This document shows, piece after piece, positions 1-13,340 of a stretch of DNA of 64,000 nucleotides (its first letter is position 1; each line of letters starts with the position of its first letter). Location: positions 1 to 64,000 of the forward strand of contig NZ_OZ026448.1 of the NCBI RefSeq assembly GCF_964019485.1, in the 5' to 3' direction. The notes beneath the pieces were generated by a model. That model saw only the letters and a list, made by a program, of their open reading frames with translations. It did no database searches and was not told the DNA's origin. The position numbers were made by a program, and so were the translations under genes. The stretch is from Spiroplasma endosymbiont of Agriotes lineatus (GTDB taxonomy: Bacteria; Bacillota_I; Bacilli_A; Mycoplasmatales; Nriv7).

Positions 1-8
1 TGTGATTT

Positions 9-1355
9 ATGATTCATAAAGAAATGTGAGAACAAGTTAAAACAAAACTAATGGGCGAAACAATTGATCCAATTATTTTTAATACTTATATTAAAAATAC
101 TAATATTCATTCAATTACTAATAATAATGAATGTATCATTTTAGTTCAGAGTGGTTTTGCAAAAGAAATTTTAACAAAAAATTTAACTAATAAAATTCAA
201 ATTATTATTAATCAAGTTAGTAATCGCCAACTAAGTGTTAAATTTCTTGAACAATATGAAATTGAAAATATGCCTCATCAACAATATGATGAATGTAATG
301 ATAATTTAAAAAGTAATAAAAAAAAATTTACCTTTACTAACTTTGTTAAAGGTGCTTGTAATCAAAATGCTTATCAAGCATCATTAGCTGTTATTAAAAA
401 TCTTGGCATTAGTTGAAATCCGTTATTTATTTATGGAAACTCAGGATTAGGTAAAACGCATTTATTACACGCTGTGGAAAATGAAATTATTAAAAATAAT
501 CCTAATATTAAAATTCGCTACTTATCTTCAGAAGAATTTGGTCGCATGTTTTTAGAAATATATAATCATGGTATTGATGCTATTGAAGATTTTAAAGATT
601 CTTTTAATAATTATCAAGTATTATTAATTGATGATATTCAATTACTAGCAAAAAGAAACAAAACTAATGAAATCTTTTTTAATATTTTTAATCGTTTTAT
701 TGATGCTAATAAACAAATTATTTTAACTTCTGATAAATATCCTGATGAATTAGATGGTTTTGAACAAAGGATGGTGTCACGATTTCAAAGCGGATTAAGT
801 GTTTGTTTGGATGCTCCTGATTTTGAAACGGCCTTAAATATTTTAAACTTAAAAGTTAAAGAAGTTAATTATAATGCAACGGTTTTTGCCAAAGAAGTTT
901 TAGAATTTATTGCCTTAAATTTTAATACTGATGTTCGTAAATTAGAAGGAGCTTTAAATCGGGTGATTTTCTTTTCAGTAATGAACACTAGTGCTGAAAA
1001 AATAATTGAATTAGAAGATGTTAAAGAAGCTTTTAAAAGTTCAAATATTATTATTGATAAGCGAGAAAAAATTACTATTAAAAAAATTAAGCAACTTGTT
1101 GCGGAATACTATAATATTCCTGTTAAATTACTTATTAGTAAAACTAGAGTCGCAAATATTACCATTGCCCGCCATTTAGCAATGTTTTTATCAAGAACAC
1201 TTATTGATGAACCCTTTTCTCGGATTGGCATTGAATTTGGTGGTAAAGACCATTCAACGGTAATGAGTGCCTGTCAAAAAATTGAGATTTTAATTAAAAA
1301 TAATAAAGAATTTGCTAAAATAGTGCATTTGTTAATTAGCAAATGTCAAGAATAA
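9..1355 (+). CDS. dnaA: Chromosomal replication initiator DnaA
   Basis: DnaA is the AAA+ protein that binds DnaA boxes and melts the origin. From ATG 9 it has 448 residues, close to the usual size. Walker A (GNSGLGKTH) lies near residue 143, Walker B (LLIDDIQLL) near 205-213, and the DNA-binding signature GGKDHSTVM near 410. TGA codons at 27 and 414 must be read as Trp, because the frame runs unbroken through the Walker A region. ATG 9 gives an N-terminus of the usual length. The frame is open to the window edge, so a start further upstream cannot be excluded. It is followed by a box-rich spacer and dnaN, the normal origin arrangement. Confidence 0.96.
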
Positions 1356-1375
1356 ATTCTTTTAAAGGAAAAAAG

Positions 1376-1469
1376 TTATTAACAAAACTATCAACAGATT
1401 ATTAACAGTAAAAATGTGTGATACTACAAGATAGTTAGTAATATTTGAAGGTTATCCGCATTGTCAACA
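1376..1469 (+). other. Cluster of DnaA-box-like 9-mers (putative oriC segment)
   Basis: Five 9-mers close to TTATNCACA lie on the same strand in the dnaA-dnaN spacer: TTATTAACA at 1376 and 1399, CTATCAACA at 1388, TTATCCGCA at 1452 and TTGTCAACA at 1461. None is a perfect consensus box, but the density and location match the dnaA-dnaN origin region of low-GC Gram-positive bacteria. AT-rich DNA follows at 1475-1510 and could serve as an unwinding element. This is inference from position and motif. Confidence 0.65.
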
Positions 1470-1526
1470 GTATACTACTAATATTACAATAAATATAAAT
1501 ATAAAATATATAAGGAGTCACTCTAA

Positions 1527-2648
1527 ATGATTATTACTATTTCTCGTACAAGATTATTAAATGAAATTAATAAAATTTCGCGAATAATTTCATATAAATC
1601 GCCATTGCCGGCGTTAACAGGTTTATTATTTGAAGTTAAACCTGATAAGTTAATTTTAATTGGTTCTTCAGGAACATTATCAATACAAGTTGAAATTAAA
1701 GTTAATGAAAGTAAATTACAAATTGAAGAAATAGGAAAAACTTTAATTAAAGTTCGATTTGTTAGTGAAGTAATTCGTAAAATTGAAAGTGACATTATTC
1801 GCATTGAAGTTGTTGAAGGCAGTGTGATTCGCATTAATGCTAATAATTTTGATTCTCAGTTAAATACTTTAGATTTTAATCAGTACCCTAAAATTTTGTT
1901 TGATACCAAAGGACAAGAATTTATTATTAGTAATGCAATTTTAAAAGCAATTGTTAGTCAAGTTGGATTTGCAATTGGCGAACAAGAGAGAAATATTATT
2001 TTTACAGGGATTCATTTTTTATTTAGTAAAGGAAAATTAAAGGTTACAGCTACTGATTCATTTCGGTTAGCTAGTAAAGAAATAAATTTTCCCTATTATA
2101 GTGAGAACGATTATGAAGTTATTATTCCAGGAAAGGTAATTCAAGAAGTAAATAAGATTAGTGAAAAAAATAATGATGTTATAATAATTGTTAATAAAAT
2201 AAATATTGTTTTTAAGATTAATAATACAATTTTACAATCAAAAATTATTGATGGTAAGTATCCTAATATTAATAAAATTATTCCTGAAAGTTATAATAGT
2301 AAGATTGTGATTAATAATCGTGATTTATTAAATGCCATTGATCGTGCCAGTGTATTAAGTCACGAAATTAGTAATACTACAATTAAGTTAAATATTAGTA
2401 ATGATAAAATTAATGTGGAGGCTAGTTCTAGTGAGATCGGTAATTCTAATGAGAATTTAAGTAAGTTTCAGTTATCCGGTGATGCAATGAATATTGCATT
2501 TCGCTCACAGTATATGATTGATGCGATTAGAGCTTTTAAAACTAATGATTTAAATATTAATTTAACAGCCGAGGATAAACCAATTATTATTACTAGTGAT
2601 GAAGATCCAACATTATTACAACTAGTCTTGCCAATGCGAACTTATTAA
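1527..2648 (+). CDS. dnaN: DNA polymerase III beta subunit (sliding clamp)
   Basis: The beta clamp encircles DNA and tethers the replicative polymerase. The 373 residues match the usual clamp length, and both ends are typical: the start MIITISRTRLL is followed by a conserved PALTGLLFEV-type segment, and the protein ends LQLVLPMRTY as clamps do. An AAGGAG ribosome site at 1512-1517 sits ten bases before the ATG. It lies directly downstream of dnaA and is followed by a terminator-like hairpin, so dnaA-dnaN probably form one unit. Confidence 0.96.
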   Translation: MIITISRTRLLNEINKISRIISYKSPLPALTGLLFEVKPDKLILIGSSGTLSIQVEIKVNESKLQIEEIGKTLIKVRFVSEVIRKIESDIIRIEVVEGSVIRINANNFDSQLNTLDFNQYPKILFDTKGQEFIISNAILKAIVSQVGFAIGEQERNIIFTGIHFLFSKGKLKVTATDSFRLASKEINFPYYSENDYEVIIPGKVIQEVNKISEKNNDVIIIVNKINIVFKINNTILQSKIIDGKYPNINKIIPESYNSKIVINNRDLLNAIDRASVLSHEISNTTIKLNISNDKINVEASSSEIGNSNENLSKFQLSGDAMNIAFRSQYMIDAIRAFKTNDLNINLTAEDKPIIITSDEDPTLLQLVLPMRTY

Positions 2649-2655
2649 TTAGAAA

Positions 2656-2710
2656 ATTAAAAATGCGTGTTTATAAATTTCATTTTATGAATCCGCATTT
2701 TTAATTTTTA
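2656..2710 (+). terminator. Hairpin downstream of dnaN
   Basis: The arms ATTAAAAATGCG (2656-2667) and CGCATTTTTAAT (2694-2705) pair across a ~26 base loop, and T-rich DNA follows. The loop is long for an intrinsic terminator. Confidence 0.5.
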
Positions 2711-2749
2711 AGACTATTTTAAGGTATTTTTATTATGATATATAATTTC

Positions 2750-3053
2750 GGGCGTATAAAGTTTTATTAGACAGGAAAATATTTAAATAATTTTTAATGA
2801 AAAGCAACGACAATTTAATTATCATTTTATTTGGAAAATAAATAATAAAAAAATCTTTAATACAACAAACACAATCTCAATAAAAGGTTATAAAAACCAA
2901 GGAAGGAAAACGCTTATAAAAATAACATTAAAATAAGTTTTTATAACAAAAATCATATATAAAAAATATATACTTAATTTGAATATTGAAATAATTTATA
3001 GTAAATGATTATTTTTTATTTTTTTAAAAATACCTAAGAAAACTAAACGCAGT
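2750..3053 (+). repeat. ~305 bp TIR repeat, copy 1
   Basis: First copy of a family found again at 9044, 18625, 27484, 34243, 42327 and partly at 56799. The left end reads GGGCGTATAAAGTTTTATTAG. The right end is TACCTAAGAAAACTAAACGC, whose complement is the family's other inverted repeat. The interior matches the other copies but has a GGAA tandem duplication at 2901-2908 that they lack. No transposase is encoded, so it is a non-autonomous MITE-like element. It fills most of the dnaN-gyrB gap. Confidence 0.8.
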
Positions 3054-3164
3054 CTATAATATAACTATTGCATTTCCTAAATGTCCTTAAAAGTGGTACA
3101 ATTAGTCATATTCGGTGTAAATTTATAGTAGTAAAAACATCAATGTGTGATAGGAGAGATTTTA

Positions 3165-5072
<1,908 letters not shown>

Positions 5073-5085
5073 GAAGGTGAAATAA

Positions 5086-7524
5086 ATGAATTTAGATAAT
5101 CAAAATAATATCAAAGATATTGATATTAGTAAAGAAATGCAAGAAAGCTTTTTAGAATATGCAATGTCAGTTATTGTTTCCCGGGCGATTCCTGATGTTC
5201 GTGATGGTTTAAAACCAGTTCATCGTCGAATTTTATATGCTATGTATGATTTAGGAATAACTTATGACAAACCATATAAAAAATCAGCACGAATTACCGG
5301 AGAAATTATTGGGAAATATCATCCTCATGGCGATACTGCTGTGTATTATTCAATGGTCAGAATGGCACAAGAATTTTCATCACGATATCCGTTAGTTGAT
5401 GGTCAAGGAAATTTTGGTTCGATTGATGGCGATAATCCAGCCGCGATGCGTTATACCGAATCACGAATGAGTAAATTAGCTAATGAATTAGTAAACAATA
5501 TGAATAAGGATACGGTTGATTTTGTTGATAATTATGATAGTACCGAACGAGAACCGAAAGTATTACCGGCATCCTTTCCTAACTTACTAGTTAATGGTTC
5601 AAAAGGAATTGCTGTTAGTATTACAACTGATATTCCGCCACATAACTTAAATGAGGTTATTGATGCTTTAATTTATGTGTTGGAAAATCCTCATGTTACA
5701 ATTGAACAATTAATTTTGCAAGATATTGTTAAAGGACCAGACTTTCCAACAGGAGCAAATATTATTGGTAATCAAAGAATTAGAAAAGCATATTTAACAG
5801 GTCGTGATACGATTACTGTGCGTGGAAAAGTAAGTGAAGAAACATTTAAAAATGGTCGTAAAGCTTTAATTATTAATGAAATTCCGTATCAATTAAATAA
5901 AACTCGTTTAATTGAAAGAATATCGTACTTAGTAAAAAATAAAGAAATTCAAGGTATTTATACGTTACGAGATGAATCTAATCACGAAGGGATTAGAGTA
6001 GTAATGGAATTAAAAAATGATGTTAGTAGTAAAATTTTATTGAATAAGTTATATAAAATGACACCGTTACAATCAACACATTCAATTAATTTAATTGCTT
6101 TAAATAATGGTCGTCCCAGACTTATGAATTTATTACAAATTTTACAAGCATATTTAGAACATCAATTTGTTGTTTTAGTTCGAAAAACTAAGTTTGAATT
6201 ACAAAAAAATCAAGAGCGGGCTCATATTTGTGAAGGATTAGTTATTGCTTTATCTAATATTGATGCTATTGTTCGTTTAATTAAAAAAACAAATGCACCA
6301 ACAGAAGCAATTGAGAAATTAGTTAGTGAATTTGCATTGAGTAAAATTCAAGTCCAAGCTATTTTACAAATGCGTTTGCAAAGATTAACTGGTTTAGAAC
6401 AAGTTAAATTAGAAGAAGAATTAAGAATATTAAATGATGATATTGCTCAATGTCAAAAAGTTTTGCAAGATGTTAGTGAACGAACAAAAATTATTAGTAA
6501 GCAATTAATAACAATTAAAAATAATTATGGTGATTCACGAAGAACAATTATTACTAGTGATGAAGAAGATATTGCCATTGATGAAATATCATTAATTAAA
6601 AATGAACCGGTAGTTATTATTTTTTCTGAAAATGGCTATATTAAGCGGTTAAATTTAGATGAATATCGCACCCAAAAACGCGGCGGGACCGGTGTTAATA
6701 CAATAAATTTAGGTGAAACCGATGATACCAGAATAATTATTATTGCTAATACTCACGATGACATTTTATTTTTTAGTGATATCGGTAAAGTATATCGTTT
6801 AAAAGCTTATGAAATTAGTAGTTTTTCACGAGCAGCAAGAGGAACGCCAATTATTAATTTAATTAATATTGAACGAAAAGAGAAAATTAAAACTTTAATT
6901 GCCATAAATTTAGAAAGTAGTAAACAGTATTTATTTTTTATTACTAAAAATGGAATTGTGAAACGCACTGCCATTGGTGAGTTTGATTCAATTCGTAAAA
7001 CAGGTAAAATTGCAATTTATTTTAAAACCAATGATAGTCTTGTTGAAGTTTTATTAACAACAGGTGATACGAAAATTATTATTGCTACTAGTAATGGTAA
7101 AGCAATTCATTTTAATGAGAATGAAATCCGCTTATTACAAAGAAAAGCCGCAGGAATTAAAGGAATTATTTTAGACAATGATTGCTTTGTTATTGGGGGC
7201 TGTACCAGTGCGACGGGAAATAACATTATTACTATTTCTGAAAATGGTTTAAGTAAAATTACGCCTTTACAATCATTTCGTTTAACAAAAAGAGCCACTA
7301 AAGGTGTTAAAGCAATGAAATTAACTCCTAAAACTGGCGACATTGTTGCGATTAAAGCTATTAAAGGCAATGAAGAGATGCTAATTGTTACGAATAATGG
7401 TGTTGGGATTCGTGTTAATTTAAATGAAATGAAAATTTCTCAAAGAAATAGTAGTGGTATTAAACTAATTAAGTTAAAATCAAAACAAAAGATAAAAACT
7501 AGTGCTATTATTTCTGTTAACTAG
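5086..7524 (+). CDS. gyrA: DNA gyrase subunit A
   Basis: GyrA is the breakage-reunion subunit, 812 residues. The catalytic tyrosine is Tyr123 in [10 protein letters not shown], the GyrA box QKRGGTG lies near residue 530, and the C-terminal half has beta-pinwheel repeats. The quinolone-determining segment reads [12 protein letters not shown]: the residue equivalent to E. coli Ser83 is Thr84, and the usually acidic position 87 is Tyr88. GyrA rather than ParC is supported by coupling to gyrB and by the GyrA box. Confidence 0.95.
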   Translation: MNLDNQNNIKDIDISKEMQESFLEYAMSVIVSRAIPDVRDGLKPVHRRILYAMYDLGITYDKPYKKSARITGEIIGKYHPHGDTAVYYSMVRMAQEFSSRYPLVDGQGNFGSIDGDNPAAMRYTESRMSKLANELVNNMNKDTVDFVDNYDSTEREPKVLPASFPNLLVNGSKGIAVSITTDIPPHNLNEVIDALIYVLENPHVTIEQLILQDIVKGPDFPTGANIIGNQRIRKAYLTGRDTITVRGKVSEETFKNGRKALIINEIPYQLNKTRLIERISYLVKNKEIQGIYTLRDESNHEGIRVVMELKNDVSSKILLNKLYKMTPLQSTHSINLIALNNGRPRLMNLLQILQAYLEHQFVVLVRKTKFELQKNQERAHICEGLVIALSNIDAIVRLIKKTNAPTEAIEKLVSEFALSKIQVQAILQMRLQRLTGLEQVKLEEELRILNDDIAQCQKVLQDVSERTKIISKQLITIKNNYGDSRRTIITSDEEDIAIDEISLIKNEPVVIIFSENGYIKRLNLDEYRTQKRGGTGVNTINLGETDDTRIIIIANTHDDILFFSDIGKVYRLKAYEISSFSRAARGTPIINLINIERKEKIKTLIAINLESSKQYLFFITKNGIVKRTAIGEFDSIRKTGKIAIYFKTNDSLVEVLLTTGDTKIIIATSNGKAIHFNENEIRLLQRKAAGIKGIILDNDCFVIGGCTSATGNNIITISENGLSKITPLQSFRLTKRATKGVKAMKLTPKTGDIVAIKAIKGNEEMLIVTNNGVGIRVNLNEMKISQRNSSGIKLIKLKSKQKIKTSAIISVN

Positions 7525-7557
7525 AATTATTCTTAAAATAATAGAGGGTTTGTTAAA

Positions 7558-8838
<1,281 letters not shown>

Positions 8839-8840
8839 GG

Positions 8841-8872
8841 AAAAAAGATGTTTCATATGAAACATCTTTTTT
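8841..8872 (+). terminator. Terminator after serS with a parS-like core
   Basis: AAAGATGTTTCA pairs with TGAAACATCTTT and is followed by a T-run, which fits a rho-independent terminator. The centre (8849-8864) reads TGTTTCATATGAAACA, a 14 of 16 match to the ParB site parS (TGTTTCACGTGAAACA). Confidence 0.75.
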
Positions 8873-8996
8873 AAATTTTGTTTTATTTATTGTATTTAAT
8901 TGATAGTTTTGGACCAAACATTTTAAATTTTACTCTTTATGTAGTTTGGAAAATAGAAGTAATATTTAAAGCGATATAAGATATGTTTAATCTTTA

Positions 8997-9034
8997 AGAT
9001 TGTTAATTGTTTCACATGAAACAATTAACAATCT
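8997..9034. promoter_or_regulatory. parS-like palindrome in an 18-bp-arm inverted repeat
   Basis: The sequence 9008-9023, TGTTTCACATGAAACA, differs from the Bacillus parS consensus at one of 16 positions. It sits at the centre of a perfect inverted repeat with 18 bp arms and a 2 base centre. The distance from dnaA (under 9 kb) is where chromosomal parS sites normally lie. No parA or parB gene is in the window. An ordinary hairpin terminator is the alternative, although no T-run directly follows the arms. Confidence 0.5.
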
Positions 9035-9043
9035 AATTTTTAA

Positions 9044-9348
9044 GGTCGCGCTTGGTTTTCTTAGGTATTTTTAAAAAAATAAAAAATAATCATTTACTAT
9101 AAATTATTTCAATATGCAAATTAAGTATATATTTTTTATGTATGATTTTTGTTGTAAAAACTTATTTTAATGTTGTTTTTATAAGCGTTTTCCTTGGTTT
9201 TTATAACCTTTTATTGAGATTATGTTTGGTTGATATTAAATATTTTGTTTTATTATTTATTTTCCAAATAAAATGATAATTAAATTGTTGTTGCTTTTCA
9301 TTAAAAATTATTTAAACCTTTTTCTATCTAATAAAATCTTATACGTTC
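9044..9348 (-). repeat. ~305 bp TIR repeat, copy 2
   Basis: Reverse-oriented copy of the family first seen at 2750. One end reads GGTCGCGCTTGGTTTTCTTAG and the other ends ATCTTATACGTTC, so both termini have drifted. It fills most of the serS-SRP RNA gap. On the minus-orientation reading a hydrophobic ORF begins at the ATG near 9143. Confidence 0.8.
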
Positions 9349-9387
9349 ATTTTTTAAAATTTACTGCTATTTTTTCTAGTTATGTAT

Positions 9388-9393
9388 TATAAT
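9388..9393 (+). promoter_or_regulatory. -10 box of the SRP RNA promoter
   Basis: A perfect TATAAT lies just upstream of the predicted SRP RNA 5' end. The -35 region is weak (TGCTAT at 17 bp spacing). Confidence 0.45.
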
Positions 9394-9397
9394 TAAC

Positions 9398-9484
9398 GTA
9401 GCCATTACAATAGTAACCTCTGAACCTGGTCAGGACAAAAGTAGCAGCCATAAGGAGAAGTGCTATGTGTAGTGGTATTTTTTT
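9398..9484 (+). ncRNA. ffs: Signal recognition particle RNA (small bacterial type)
   Basis: The domain IV core GAACCTGGTCAGGACAAAAG followed by TAGCAGCCATAAGG is the conserved Ffh-binding hairpin of SRP RNA. The flanks pair into one long rod: GCCATTAC (9401-9408) with GTAGTGGT, and ATAGTAAC with GTGCTAT. A T7 run ends the gene. The position between serS and tadA/dnaX matches the SRP RNA neighbourhood in other Firmicutes. The exact ends are estimates. Confidence 0.88.
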
Positions 9485-9519
9485 GTGTTAAAATAAATTA
9501 ATAAAATAGGAGTAAAAAA

Positions 9520-9975
9520 ATGCCACATATTCAATATATGAAAGTAGCCATATCTCTTGCTAAAATTGCATACCAAAATGGCGATGTTCCAGTTGGAGCA
9601 GTAATTGTTGATCCGAATGGTATTATTATTGGTCAAGGTTATAATTCTAAAGAAGTTAATAATAATCCGTTGGAGCATGCGGAAATGATTGCTATTGCTA
9701 ATGCCGCTAAAAAATTAGGTCAATGAAGGTTAAAAGATTGCGTTTTATACTCAACTTTAGAGCCATGCTTAATGTGTACGGGAGCGATTTTACAGTCACG
9801 AATAAAAAAAGTTTTTTTTGCTGTTAGTGACCCTAAGTTTGGCACTGTTGTTTCACAAAATCAATTACTAAATAAAAATAAGTTTAATCATCAAGCATCA
9901 TATGATGAAGGGTTATTAGAATTGCCAGTAAAACAAATTTTACAAAGATTTTTTCAAGAAGTTCGTAAAAATTAA
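9520..9975 (+). CDS. tadA: tRNA-specific adenosine deaminase
   Basis: TadA deaminates A34 to inosine in tRNA-Arg(ACG). It has 151 residues with the zinc and catalytic motif H53-A-E55 and the second zinc motif PCLMC (Cys83 and Cys86). TGA at 9724 is Trp and joins the two halves. A ribosome site (AGGAG) precedes ATG 9520. It is the only such deaminase in the window. Confidence 0.93.
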
Positions 9976-10071
9976 TAATAAATAATTGTAAATAAAATTT
10001 TTTTGATTGCCATAATATTATATAATTTTGTTGAGAGTATAATCTTAATAACTACAAAGGTGGATTGCTAA

Positions 10072-11967
10072 ATGAAATATTTAACGCTATATCGAAAATA
10101 TCGCCCCAATAGATTTAGCAAAATTATTGGTCAAAATCAAATTGTGACTTCGTTACAAAATACAATTATTAATGATAATTTTAGTCATGCTTATTTGCTT
10201 TGTGGACCAAGAGGCGTTGGTAAAACTTCAATTGCTAAAGTATTTGCTAAAACTATTAATTGTTTAAAAATAATTAATGGTGAAGCTTGTAATGAATGTT
10301 ATATTTGTGAAAGTTTTAATAATAATTCTTGTCTTGATTTATTAGAAATTGATGGTGCTTCGAATAATGGTATTGATGAAATTAGAGAATTAAAAGAAAA
10401 AATTTCATTGTTACCATCGCTTTGTAAATATAAGGTATATATCATTGATGAAGTTCATATGTTAACGATTAGTGCTTTTAATGCTTTATTAAAAACATTA
10501 GAAGAACCACCGCGACATGCGATTTTTATTTTAGCAACGACAGAAGTATATAAAATTCCTTTAACAATTGTTTCTCGCTGTCAAAAGTTTGATTTTAAAT
10601 TAGTTAATAAAAATAATTTAGTACAAAATTTAATAACAGTGTTGCAACAAGAACAAATTCCTTATGAAAAAGATGGTTTAGAACAAATTGCCCTTTTAAG
10701 TTCGGGATCAGTTCGTGATTCATTAAATATTTTAGAACAAGTAATTGCTTATAATCGTGAATTTGTTAATTTAGCAAGTGTTAATATGCTTTTTATGATT
10801 CCAAGTAAAGCTGAAAAAATTGCGTTTTTGTTAGATATTATTAATAATAAGACATTAAAAGTTTTGCAAACTGTTAATAATTTTCTTCAAGTTGGTGTTG
10901 ATATTAATAATTTAACGATTGATTTAATTAATATTTGTAAAGAAATTATTATTTTTAAAATTACTACTAATAAAGAATTATTAATGATTTTAGATCCTGA
11001 TGACTCGTTACCGTTTAGTATTTTGACACAAGAACAATTATTAAAAATTATTGAAAATTACATAGAAGCATTAAATAATTATCGTTTTAGTAATAATGCA
11101 ATAATGTATTTTGAAATTGCTTCATTTAAAAATATGAATTACTTTCAAAATATGACTTCAATAGTAACGACTAAGGTTAATGGTCATCGTGATAAAATGA
11201 TTACTACTATTGAAACTCAGCAAGTTGATAATAAAAAAAAATCATTAACATTAAACGATTCTGAGTTAGTATTAGCCAGCGATGATTTAAAACAAGAGCC
11301 AAGCAAGATGCTTGTACCACAGAATTGTTTACAAAATGATAATAAAAATCAAGTAATTAAAGAAAAAGAAGTACCTGATGCTGTGGTTGTATCACAAAAT
11401 GATAGTGAAAATCAAGATAAAAAAGATGAAAATGTTTCTGAAACTAATAATATTAGTGTTATTAATAAACCTTTTATTTGAGAAATGATGGATTATTTTA
11501 ATGTTTTATCACAAGCTGATAAGTATTTAAGAACAGAATATAGTAATCGCTGAAATTTGATTAATGAGTATTTAACTCATAGTTCGTTTCATAAAATTGT
11601 TAAAATGTTAGTTGATACGACAATTGTCGCTGCCATGAAGGGGGCGATTATCTTATCTTGTCCCATTCAACGCCAAGCAACAATTGTTAATAATTATAGT
11701 TTTACTAAAAATATGCAAGATTTTTTGAAAGATATTTTGCTTACGAAAAATTTAATTATTATGGCGGTTCATACTCCAGAATTAGCATATATTCGCCAAG
11801 AATATTATCATTTACGAATTGCTAATAAGTTGCCAACGCCACATTCACTTAATTTTAAAGATTATTATTGTCGAGAAGAAGATATTATTGCCAAAGAGAA
11901 GTTATTAGATAATTCAGTTTATCAAACAGTGCAAGAATTATTTGATAATATTGTCTTAATTGACTAA
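10072..11967 (+). CDS. dnaX: DNA polymerase III tau/gamma subunit
   Basis: DnaX is the AAA+ motor subunit of the clamp loader. It has 631 residues. Walker A is GPRGVGKTS at 45-53, zinc ligands are Cys64, 73, 76 and 79, Walker B is YIIDEVHML near 127, and the sensor 1 segment includes LATTEVYKIP. The region from ~390 to 465 is a low-complexity polar linker, followed by a C-terminal domain reached by reading TGA at 11479 as Trp. The next gene is recR after 20 bases. A ybaB homologue, often found between dnaX and recR, is absent. Confidence 0.94.
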
Positions 11968-11987
11968 TTTAAAGGAGAATCAAGTAA

Positions 11988-12599
11988 ATGATTATGCAAT
12001 ATCCTGAAGTTTTAGAAAAGTTAGTTGATATTTTAAAAAAATTCCAGCAATAGGGAAAAAGAATGCCGAACGGACAGCTTTACAAATATTTTTGCAAAAA
12101 TCTGATTTTATTAATGATTTAGTTACCACATTACAAGAAGTGCGGGACTCATTAATGTTATGTAGGCAATGTAATAATATTAATAATGAAAAAATATTTA
12201 CGATTTGTCAAGATACACAAAGGGAACAAAATGTTCTTTGCATTGTTAGTAATTGACAAGATTTATGAGCATTAGAAAATCATCAAGTATTTAATGGGGT
12301 GTATTATATTTTAATGCAAGAAATTGATTTACAAAAAGATATTTCACCAAATGATTTATCTTTAGATTTATTATTAACTCGTGTTAGCAATAAAAATTGA
12401 CAAGAAATCATTATTGCTACTAGCCCAACAATTAATGGTGAATTAGCAGCGCAGTACATTAATAGATTATTAAAAAATTATTATGATGTTTCAATTACTA
12501 GAATTGCTCATGGTTTACCGGTCGGTAGGAGCAATAATTCATTATGCTGATCAGTTTACATTAAAAAAGTCATTTGAAGGTAGAAAAAAACTATCATAA
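11988..12599 (+). pseudogene. recR: Recombination protein RecR, two frameshifts
   Basis: RecR works with RecO and RecF to load RecA at gaps. The conceptual protein starts MIMQYPEVLEKLVDIL, but an A-run near 12040 is one base off (KIPAIGKKNAER lies in the next frame). A second break at 12519-12526 is an exact CGGT tandem duplication, after which [14 protein letters not shown] continues in another frame. The zinc knuckle keeps CRQC, but one later cysteine appears to be replaced by Phe, and the usual Toprim glutamate region reads IVSNWQD. Intact tmk follows, so the break is local. Loss of function is likely unless the read is wrong. Confidence 0.85.
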
Positions 12600-12614
12600 G
12601 GAGAAATTAAAATT

Positions 12615-13271
12615 GTGAATTCAAAACCATTTTTTATATCATTAGAAGGAACTGAAGGCTCTGGAAAAACAACTGTTGGTCAAATGCTGAAAGAAAAACT
12701 GCGTCAAGAAAATTATGATGTGATTTTAACTCGCGAACCAGGAGGAGTAAAAATTTCTGAAAAAATTAGAGAAATTATTTTAGATAAAGAAAATTCAGAA
12801 ATGGATAAATGAACGGAAGCGTTGCTGTATATTGCTGCTAGAAGACAACATACGGTTGAAGTTATTTTACCAGCATTACAAGATAATAAAATTGTTATTT
12901 GTGATCGCTTTATTGATTCAACTTCGGCTTATCAAGGTTTAGGTCGTGGTTTAGGAATTATAAATTTAAATGATATTCAAAATACTATTATTGGTAATGC
13001 CAGGCCAGACTTAACAATTTTTTTTGATCTTGAACCAGAAATTGGTTTAAAGCGGATTAAAGATTTTAGAATGGTATCAGAATTAAATCGTTTGGATTTA
13101 GAACAATTAGACTTTCACCAAAAGGTTTATGAAGGATATCGAATTTTACTTAGTCAAAATCCGCAACGCATTAAAGTAATTAATGCTAAACCAGATATAA
13201 AAATAGTTTTTAAACAAGTATGAGTTTTAGTACAAAAATATTTGCTTGCTTTAAATATGAATGTTAATTAG
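12615..13271 (+). CDS. tmk: Thymidylate kinase
   Basis: This kinase phosphorylates dTMP to dTDP. From GTG 12615 it has 218 residues. The P-loop is GTEGSGKTT at 12-20, the substrate segment REPGG lies near 41, and [12 protein letters not shown] contains the conserved DR(Y/F) motif. AAGGAG at 12598 supports the start. TGA codons at 12810 and 13221 are Trp. It lies between recR and holB, as in many Firmicutes. Confidence 0.94.
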
Positions 13272-13340
13272 TTAAGCATTACAAATTTTATTACTATTTA
13301 CTTTTTATTTAAAACTATTTATTATTAATCAAACTATTTA

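Noticed and set aside
1523..1834. Minus-strand open frame inside dnaN
   Set aside because: It is a shadow of dnaN, with no ribosome site or recognisable motif.
7107..7370. Minus-strand open frame inside gyrA
   Set aside because: Shadow of the C-terminal pinwheel repeats.
8997..9034. Plain terminator only
   Set aside because: No T-run directly follows the arms and the core matches parS at 15 of 16 bases, so the regulatory reading was kept at moderate confidence.
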